From positions 1-46,506 of the forward strand of contig CAMVGH010000009.1 of NCBI GenBank assembly GCA_947166945.1: a DNA stretch of 46,506 nucleotides, read 5' to 3'. A program made the translations under genes and the position numbers. Shown here in pieces: positions 41,313 through 46,506 of the stretch; within the stretch, counting starts at the first letter, position 1, and the number at the start of each line of letters is the position of its first letter. This stretch comes from an uncultured Clostridia bacterium. GTDB lineage: Bacteria; Bacillota; Clostridia; Oscillospirales; Ruminococcaceae. The notes beneath the pieces are model-generated. The model did not search any database, was not told the DNA's origin, and was given only the letters and a program-made list of their open reading frames with translations.

Positions 41313-42584
41313 ATGGCAGTAAAACCAAAGATAGCAGGTATCGAGGAACTGTATAAGGACGATGCGCTTCCGTATCAGAAAAAACGTTACAGAGACGCTG
41401 TGGAGGCATACAAGAAGTACTTCGGCGCAGACGGAGGGAATATCCGCATCTTTTCCTCCCCCGGACGCACGGAGGTCGGCGGTAATCATACCGACCACAA
41501 CGGAGGCAAGGTGCTTGCGGCAAGCGTCGATCTTGACACCATAGCCATAGTGGAACCGACGGATCAGCCGGTGGCAGTGATAAAATCAGAAGGCTATGAG
41601 GAGAACCGTATCCTTCTCGATGAGCTCGATATCGTTGAGGAGGAAAAGAATACCCCGACAGCATTGCTGCGGGGTGTGACTGCGGGATTTAAAAAGCGAG
41701 GTTTTACTATCGGCGGTTTCAGGGCATATACAGTGTCGAACGTCGTGCGCGGCTCCGGATTGTCCGCGTCAGCGGCATTCGAGGTGCTTATAGGGACTAT
41801 ATATTCCTATCTGTTCAACGACGGTAAGATCGACCCGATAAAGGTGGCACAGATCTCACAGTACGCCGAGAATGAGTATTACGGCAAGCCCAGCGGACTT
41901 ATGGATCAGATGGCGGCTGCGGTCGGCGGATTTGTCTCCATAGATTTCAAGGATACCGACAGCCCGATAATCGATCATGTAAATGTTGACTTCGACAGTT
42001 TCGGACATGCTCTTTGCATAATCGACACCAAGGGCGATCCGGACGATATAAATGAAGAATATCTCGCTATCCGCCATGAAATGCAGGAGATAGCGGAGTA
42101 CTTCTCGGTGGAAAATCTCCGCCGCATCTGCAAACACGATATAATTCTTAATATGAACCTGCTGCGTGATATGTTCGGAGACCGTGCGGTGCTGCGTGCG
42201 ATACACTTCTTTGAGGAGAACAAGAGGGTGGATAAGCTGGTGAACGCGCTGCGCCGCAATGATTTCCAGGCATTCCTCGATTCGATAAACGAGAGCGGCA
42301 ACTCATCATACAAGTACTTACAGAACGTATATTCCAGCAAGGACATAATGCACCAGGGACTGAGCATCGGTCTGAATGTGGCGGAATACGCTCTCGGACG
42401 CAAGGGAGCCACCCGTGTGCATGGCGCGGGATTTGCGGGTACCATACAGGCGTTCGTACCGTTTGAGCTGCTGAAGGAATTCAAGATGGAACTTGAAAAG
42501 GTGTTCGGCAACGGCAGCTGCCACGTCCTGAAGATACGTCCGGTGGGCGGTTGTGAAGTAACTCCGGAAAGCTTAGAGGATTGA
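41313..42584 (+). CDS. galK: Galactokinase
   Basis: Galactokinase phosphorylates galactose to galactose-1-phosphate (Leloir pathway). The 423-residue chain of the GHMP kinase superfamily has the galactose-binding signature GRTEVGGNHTDHNGG, the ATP-binding GSGLSASAAFEVLIG, and catalytic Asp in GKPSGLMDQMAAAVGG. The C-terminal GHMP motif is VHGAGFAGTIQAFVP. ATG at 41313 follows AAAGGAAAA; an earlier in-frame ATG at 41265 overlaps the previous gene. Its last 12 nt overlap the 3' end of the convergent hflX, and no terminator separates them. It is separated from galT/galE, which are not here. Confidence 0.93.
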   Translation: MAVKPKIAGIEELYKDDALPYQKKRYRDAVEAYKKYFGADGGNIRIFSSPGRTEVGGNHTDHNGGKVLAASVDLDTIAIVEPTDQPVAVIKSEGYEENRILLDELDIVEEEKNTPTALLRGVTAGFKKRGFTIGGFRAYTVSNVVRGSGLSASAAFEVLIGTIYSYLFNDGKIDPIKVAQISQYAENEYYGKPSGLMDQMAAAVGGFVSIDFKDTDSPIIDHVNVDFDSFGHALCIIDTKGDPDDINEEYLAIRHEMQEIAEYFSVENLRRICKHDIILNMNLLRDMFGDRAVLRAIHFFEENKRVDKLVNALRRNDFQAFLDSINESGNSSYKYLQNVYSSKDIMHQGLSIGLNVAEYALGRKGATRVHGAGFAGTIQAFVPFELLKEFKMELEKVFGNGSCHVLKIRPVGGCEVTPESLED

Positions 42585-43838
42585 CGTCGGTTTATCCTTT
42601 GCCTCGTATTCCTCTGCTCTCGATATGAGCCTGATATCTACAAGCGCGTCGATAAGAGTGCCGTTTTCGGTGAACTCCTCGGAGAAGATCTTCCCGAAAG
42701 CGCGTATCTCTGCGGAAAATCCCGCTTTGTCGTAAGGAATGAGCAGCTTCATTCTTCTGCTGTTCTGCGGGAGATTTTTGGCGATAAGCATGAGCATACG
42801 GTCGATGCCCGCGCCTGTTTTCGCGGATATCTTCACCGTCGTGTCGTCCTCGGGGATATCGTAATCGACGAGGTCGGCTTTGTTCAGTATATTCACCACG
42901 GGTATCTCCGCGCAGCCAAGCTCGGCAAGCAGTTTCTGGGTAGTGACAGTCTTTTCCTTCACTTCCGGATCGGAGATGTCGGAAACGTGCAGAATGATAT
43001 CTGCGCCGGCGGCTTCTTCGAGAGTGGAACGGAACGCTTCCACAAGATGATGCGGCAGACGGCGGATAAGTCCGACCGTGTCTATCAGTGTGACGCTTCT
43101 GCCGTCGGGCAGTTCAATGGCGCGTGAAGTGAGGTCAAGGGTGGCAAACAGCTTGTTTTCGGCAAGCACTCCCGCGTCGGTGAGACGGTTCAGGAGAGTG
43201 GACTTGCCGGCATTCGTGTAGCCGACTATTGCCGCGGTGAGAACATTGTCCTTTTTGCGGCGGGCGCGTGAAAGATCACGGCGGGTCTCAAGCTCTTCAA
43301 GCTCCGCTTCGAGCTTTTCTATGCGGCGCTGTATGTGCCGTCGGTCGGTCTCCAGCTGCTTTTCTCCGGGTCCGCGTGTTCCGATGCCGCCGCCGAGCCT
43401 TGACAGGGAACGTCCTATCCCCATAAGCCGGGGCAGGCGGTATTTAAGCTGCGCCAGCTCGACCTGCAGTTTGCCCTCGTTTGACACCGCCCTTGCGGCA
43501 AATATGTCAAGTATCAGCATTGTCCTGTCTATGACGCGGATATTGACGATATCCTCTATATTGCGTATCTCGCTTGCGGTAAGCTCGGTATCGAAGATCA
43601 GCAGTTCTGCGCCGAGGGACTGCGCAAGTTCGGCTATCTCGTTCATTTTTCCCTCTCCGAGTACTGTTGCGCTGTCCGCGGAGGGGCGTTTCTGTATTAT
43701 GCGGGCGGCTGTTTCGGCGTTTGCGGTCTTCGCAAGCTCCTCCAGCTCGTCCATTGAGGCTTCCACATCATATTCTCCCGTATCGAGAGCGGCGAGTATC
43801 GCCTTTACCGGAAGCTGTTCATTCTGGATTTCGGTCAT
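42573..43838 (-). CDS. hflX: GTPase HflX
   Basis: HflX is a ribosome-associated GTPase that splits or rescues stalled 70S ribosomes under stress. The 421 residues include the N-terminal HflX domain (ADSATVLGEGKMNEIA and the glycine-rich RLGGGIGTRGPGEKQLE), a coiled-coil linker (about 155-190), and the G domain with GYTNAGKST, DTVGLI and NKAD. The C-terminal domain is normal. The ATG at 43838 follows AGGAGGA. It has its own promoter and is divergent from the CCA-transferase-like gene. Its stop lies 12 nt inside galK, so the two transcripts overlap. Confidence 0.95.
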   Translation of the reverse strand: MTEIQNEQLPVKAILAALDTGEYDVEASMDELEELAKTANAETAARIIQKRPSADSATVLGEGKMNEIAELAQSLGAELLIFDTELTASEIRNIEDIVNIRVIDRTMLILDIFAARAVSNEGKLQVELAQLKYRLPRLMGIGRSLSRLGGGIGTRGPGEKQLETDRRHIQRRIEKLEAELEELETRRDLSRARRKKDNVLTAAIVGYTNAGKSTLLNRLTDAGVLAENKLFATLDLTSRAIELPDGRSVTLIDTVGLIRRLPHHLVEAFRSTLEEAAGADIILHVSDISDPEVKEKTVTTQKLLAELGCAEIPVVNILNKADLVDYDIPEDDTTVKISAKTGAGIDRMLMLIAKNLPQNSRRMKLLIPYDKAGFSAEIRAFGKIFSEEFTENGTLIDALVDIRLISRAEEYEAKDKPTSIL

Positions 43839-43869
43839 AAAGTCCTCCTGTTGTGGGGATAATATCAAT

Positions 43870-43898
43870 ATTATACACAATTCGGGAACAAAATGCAA
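43870..43898 (-). promoter_or_regulatory. Promoter of hflX
   Basis: Minus strand: TTGCAT (43893-43898) and TATAAT (43870-43875) with 17-bp spacing. The -35 lies only a few bases from the ribosome binding site of the divergent gene, so the two expression signals are packed together. Confidence 0.72.
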
Positions 43899-43914
43899 CA
43901 CCGGAGGTGACATT

Positions 43915-45486
43915 TTGGAAAATAAAAAGAAAATGGGAGATCCCCTCGACAACGCCTATGACGATTACGGCGGACATATCGAGGATACCATATACGACGA
44001 TCACGGTGAGTACGACATATATAACGAGCTTGCGGAAAGTTACACCGACAGTATCCTGAAAAATTACGGCGAAAATGAGGCTCAGCCGGAAAAAGAAGAG
44101 CATACCGCCGTAACCTCTGCTTCGGATAATAAGAGGGTTGAGAACATACAGCCCCGCAGCGATAAAAAAACTGCCCCGCCGCAGCGTGAGCGCACTTTTA
44201 TGGAACGGCCCTATGAACCGCCGGTGGGAGACTACACGACAAGGCTTGACGTCCCGAAAGCGGTGCTTGAGGTCATAGACCTGCTCAAAGCGCATACCTA
44301 TACCGCTTATCTGGTGGGGGAGTGCGTGAATATGCTGGTTCTTGGCGAACGGGTAATGGATTTTGACATAGCCTGCAATGCTTCTATCGACCGTATCATT
44401 GCGATTTTTGAGGACAAATTCAAGGTAAGGCAGGATCTTGTCGAGCGCGGTGAGCTTATTATTATAAACGGAGGAATGGGCATATCCGTGGCGCCTTACC
44501 GTTCCCGCATAGACGGCAGCGGAAAGCCCATCTACTGCAAGACTGTTGATGAAGATCTTCGGCGTCGGACATTCACCTCGGAGACTGTGGCGTATAATCC
44601 GGATTCCGGAATATACGATCAGTTCGGCGGACTTTCATGCATCACTGCCGAAAAGACGATACTTCGCGCCATTGACGAAGAAAAGTATGAAAAAATGGAG
44701 CTTGAACAGGAGACTGCCCGGAAAAAGCCGAAGGAACAGCCTAAAAAGATAGTCATAGAAGCCATACGGGAAAATCCGGAGTGCATTCTTACCGCAATGC
44801 AGAAGTATGCCATGGGAGAGGCGGAGATCAGTCCATTCACCTTACGGAATATAAACGAAAACGCGGAGCTTATAGATATGATGCTGCCCTCCGAGATATC
44901 ACGCTATTTCCGCCGAATACTCACCGGCAGACGGATCGGTGAGGCTCTCACAGTGTTCCGTGATGTTTTGCTGCGGTTGTTTCCGGTACTGCGCCCGCAG
45001 ATAGGCTTCGATCAGAAAAGCGCCTATCAGGAATATGACCTGTTCGAGCATACGGTCAGGGCGGTAGGTTACGGTGCCCCCGATTACACGGTGCGGCTTG
45101 CGCTTCTTCTTCACGGCATCGGCAAGCCCGACTGCGCGGCAGACAGGGGAGAATACAACACCTACTACGGGCATTCCGAACGCGGGGTCATGCTTGCGCG
45201 TGATGCTTTTGAAGAGTATGAGGCTGATGAAGCGGTCATTGACCGGGTACTGTTCCTTATCGCGCACCATGATGACCACATTTCTCCGGAGAATATAACA
45301 GAATTTGTTGCGGCGTTCGGCACAGAGAATACCCGGCTGCTGCTGCTCCTGCAATCAGCAAATGTCCGCGCCAAGAGCACCGATCCCGTCAATGAGCGCG
45401 TATCCTCGACGCTCCGTCAGCTTGCGGACAACGTAAGCTTCTACGCTCCGGCTCCGAGAGGTATCCGCGGGAGAATAATACGATAA
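43915..45486 (+). CDS. CCA-tRNA-nucleotidyltransferase/poly(A) polymerase-like protein with altered motifs
   Basis: A 523-residue protein with the CCA-adding/poly(A) polymerase layout: an acidic Tyr/Asp-rich N-terminal region (about 1-110), a nucleotidyltransferase head, an RNA-binding neck, and an HD-type domain. The head keeps DFDIA (Asp150 and Asp152 region), but GGxVRD is GECVNM near 136-141, and RRDFTINA is RRRTFTSETVAYN. The HD domain reads LLHGIGKP, with Gly401 after His400 instead of Asp. FGGLSCITAEKTILR keeps the next motif. It could be a true CCA enzyme with unusual motifs or a derived protein without that activity. Start is TTG at 43915, well placed behind GGAGGTGA; an in-frame ATG at 43933 is possible. 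Confidence 0.75.
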   Translation: MENKKKMGDPLDNAYDDYGGHIEDTIYDDHGEYDIYNELAESYTDSILKNYGENEAQPEKEEHTAVTSASDNKRVENIQPRSDKKTAPPQRERTFMERPYEPPVGDYTTRLDVPKAVLEVIDLLKAHTYTAYLVGECVNMLVLGERVMDFDIACNASIDRIIAIFEDKFKVRQDLVERGELIIINGGMGISVAPYRSRIDGSGKPIYCKTVDEDLRRRTFTSETVAYNPDSGIYDQFGGLSCITAEKTILRAIDEEKYEKMELEQETARKKPKEQPKKIVIEAIRENPECILTAMQKYAMGEAEISPFTLRNINENAELIDMMLPSEISRYFRRILTGRRIGEALTVFRDVLLRLFPVLRPQIGFDQKSAYQEYDLFEHTVRAVGYGAPDYTVRLALLLHGIGKPDCAADRGEYNTYYGHSERGVMLARDAFEEYEADEAVIDRVLFLIAHHDDHISPENITEFVAAFGTENTRLLLLLQSANVRAKSTDPVNERVSSTLRQLADNVSFYAPAPRGIRGRIIR

Positions 45487-45510
45487 TTTTTATAAAGTGG
45501 TAAAAAGCTC

Positions 45511-45539
45511 TTGCATTTTGAGTTAGAGTGTGCTAAAAT
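45511..45539 (+). promoter_or_regulatory. Promoter of the aldolase gene
   Basis: TTGCAT (45511-45516) and TAAAAT (45534-45539) with 17-bp spacing, about 36 nt upstream of the aldolase ATG. Confidence 0.72.
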
Positions 45540-45575
45540 ATATGTATGAATATTTTTGAAAGGAAGTACCCCAAT

Positions 45576-46439
45576 ATGTTAGTATCGGCAAAAGATATGC
45601 TGAACAAGGCTCGCGACGGCAAGTACGCGGTAGGTCAGTTCAACATCAACAACCTTGAATGGACTAAAGCTATCCTTCTTACAGCTCAGGAACTCCAGTC
45701 TCCCGTTATCCTCGGCGTTTCCGAGGGCGCCGGAAAGTATATGTGCGGCTATAAGACCGTTGTAGGCATGACAAAGGGCATGATCGAAGGTCTTGGCATC
45801 ACTGTTCCGGTCGCTCTTCACCTCGACCACGGTACATACGAGGGAGCAAAGGCTTGCATCAATGCAGGTTTCTCCTCCATAATGTTCGACGGTTCCCATC
45901 TGCCTTTTGAGGAGAACTTCGCAAAGACCACAGCTCTCGTTAATACCTGCGAAGTGCTCGGTCTCTCTCTTGAAGCGGAAGTCGGCGCTATCGGCGGCGA
46001 AGAAGACGGCGTTGTCGGCATGGGCGAGTGTGCTGATCCAGATGAGTGCAAGAAGATCGCTGATCTTGGCGTTACAATGCTCGCAGCCGGTATCGGCAAT
46101 ATCCACGGCAAATATCCCGAGAACTGGCCGGGTCTCAGCTTCGAGACACTCCAGGCTATCAAGGCTAAGGTGGGCGATATGCCTCTTGTTCTCCACGGCG
46201 GTACAGGTATCCCGGACGACCAGATCAAGAAGGCTATCTCTCTCGGCGTTGCAAAGATCAATGTCAACACAGAGTGCCAGCTCGTATTCCAGGAAGCTAC
46301 CCGCAAGTACATCGAAGAAGGCAAGGATCAGATCGGTAAAGGCTTCGATCCCCGTAAGCTCCTCGCTCCCGGCTTCGAAGCTATCAAGGCTAAGGTCAAG
46401 GAGAAAATGGAAATATTCGGTTCTGTCGGAAAGGCTTGA
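45576..46439 (+). CDS. fba: Class II fructose-bisphosphate aldolase
   Basis: A glycolytic zinc enzyme that splits fructose-1,6-bisphosphate. The 287 residues show the class II signature with zinc and catalytic ligands in LHLDHGTYEG (His82, Asp84, His85), GNIHGKYP, and LHGGTGIPDDQI; NVNTECQL binds substrate phosphate. Start ATG 45576 follows AAAGGAAG; an in-frame ATG at 45546 would overlap the likely transcription start. Codon use is strongly biased like nifJ and rplL, fitting high expression. It is a single-gene unit; tagatose-type activity cannot be excluded. Confidence 0.94.
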   Translation: MLVSAKDMLNKARDGKYAVGQFNINNLEWTKAILLTAQELQSPVILGVSEGAGKYMCGYKTVVGMTKGMIEGLGITVPVALHLDHGTYEGAKACINAGFSSIMFDGSHLPFEENFAKTTALVNTCEVLGLSLEAEVGAIGGEEDGVVGMGECADPDECKKIADLGVTMLAAGIGNIHGKYPENWPGLSFETLQAIKAKVGDMPLVLHGGTGIPDDQIKKAISLGVAKINVNTECQLVFQEATRKYIEEGKDQIGKGFDPRKLLAPGFEAIKAKVKEKMEIFGSVGKA

Positions 46440-46471
46440 TCGAATGTCTGCGGCTTGAGTGCCTCCGGCGG

Positions 46472-46497
46472 CCAGCCCCCTTTAAAAAGGGTGCTGG
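46472..46497 (+). terminator. Palindromic hairpin after the aldolase gene
   Basis: CCAGC-CCCCTTT and AAAGGG-TGCTGG pair almost perfectly around AA. It is followed by ATCCCC and not by a T run. The preceding GCCTCCGGCGGCC is itself palindromic. This may be the start of a dispersed intergenic repeat, cut by the window end at 46506. Confidence 0.5.
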
Positions 46498-46506
46498 ATC
46501 CCCTAA

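Overview
The window looks like chromosome of a strictly anaerobic, fibre-degrading Clostridia bacterium of the Ruminococcus/Oscillospiraceae type. The reasons are a one-protein pyruvate:ferredoxin oxidoreductase, a GH9 cellulase with two CBM3-type modules, a surface protein with two cohesin-like repeats, AGGAGG-type ribosome binding sites, consensus sigma-A promoters with 17-bp spacers, and Firmicutes gene orders (gdpP-rplI-dnaB and tilS-hpt-ftsH). The species assignment is an inference. There is no prophage, CRISPR array or complete insertion sequence. Most of the window is housekeeping DNA, with small accessory islands in between.

Layout. Positions 1-53 hold the start of a leftward secG. 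Positions 291-6964 form one rightward run: a lipoprotein GH9 cellulase, then, 2 nt later, metF, a separate methionine-synthase reactivation protein and a short metH. Positions 6979-7585 are an AT-rich two-gene divergent cassette (a 68-residue protein and an XRE regulator) with two operator-like palindromes, enclosed by a 32-bp hairpin present as an inverted repeat. nifJ follows leftward (7591-11118). Positions 11292-11774 are a tRNA-Pro(UGG) locus with a perfect consensus promoter, a duplicated leader and a duplicated tRNA 3' end. Next come a membrane alpha/beta hydrolase, a leftward pair (tocopherol-cyclase-like protein and deoxyinosine-type DNA glycosylase), and a free-standing rplJ-rplL operon with an L10 leader. 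A leftward gene for the cohesin-repeat surface protein and a rightward nitroreductase with a duplicated promoter follow.

Positions 18891-26445 are a long leftward information-processing cluster: gdpP, rplI, dnaB, tilS, hpt, ftsH. A leftward RNase J and a sugar nucleotidyltransferase with a degenerate phosphomutase half lie upstream of it. From 31122 genes mostly run rightward: a Se/S-carrier-like protein with its cysteine desulfurase partner, glycogen synthase, glycerol-3-phosphate dehydrogenase, a fucose/arabinose-isomerase-fold enzyme, a Cys-rich mini-protein, a solute-binding lipoprotein carrying a zinc-ribbon insert, an Orn/Lys/Arg-decarboxylase-fold protein, a RodA/FtsW-type protein and galactokinase. 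hflX runs leftward, and is followed by a divergent rightward CCA-transferase-like protein with eroded signature motifs. The window closes with class II fructose-bisphosphate aldolase.

Together the genes outline plant-polysaccharide attack at the surface, sugar entry and glycolysis (galactokinase, aldolase, isomerase), storage as glycogen, pyruvate cleavage by PFOR, and B12/folate one-carbon metabolism for methionine. The observations most worth following are the cohesin-like anchor protein, the hairpin-bounded regulator cassette, the collapsed tRNA-Pro array, the zinc-ribbon binding protein, and the two proteins that keep an enzyme fold while losing catalytic motifs.
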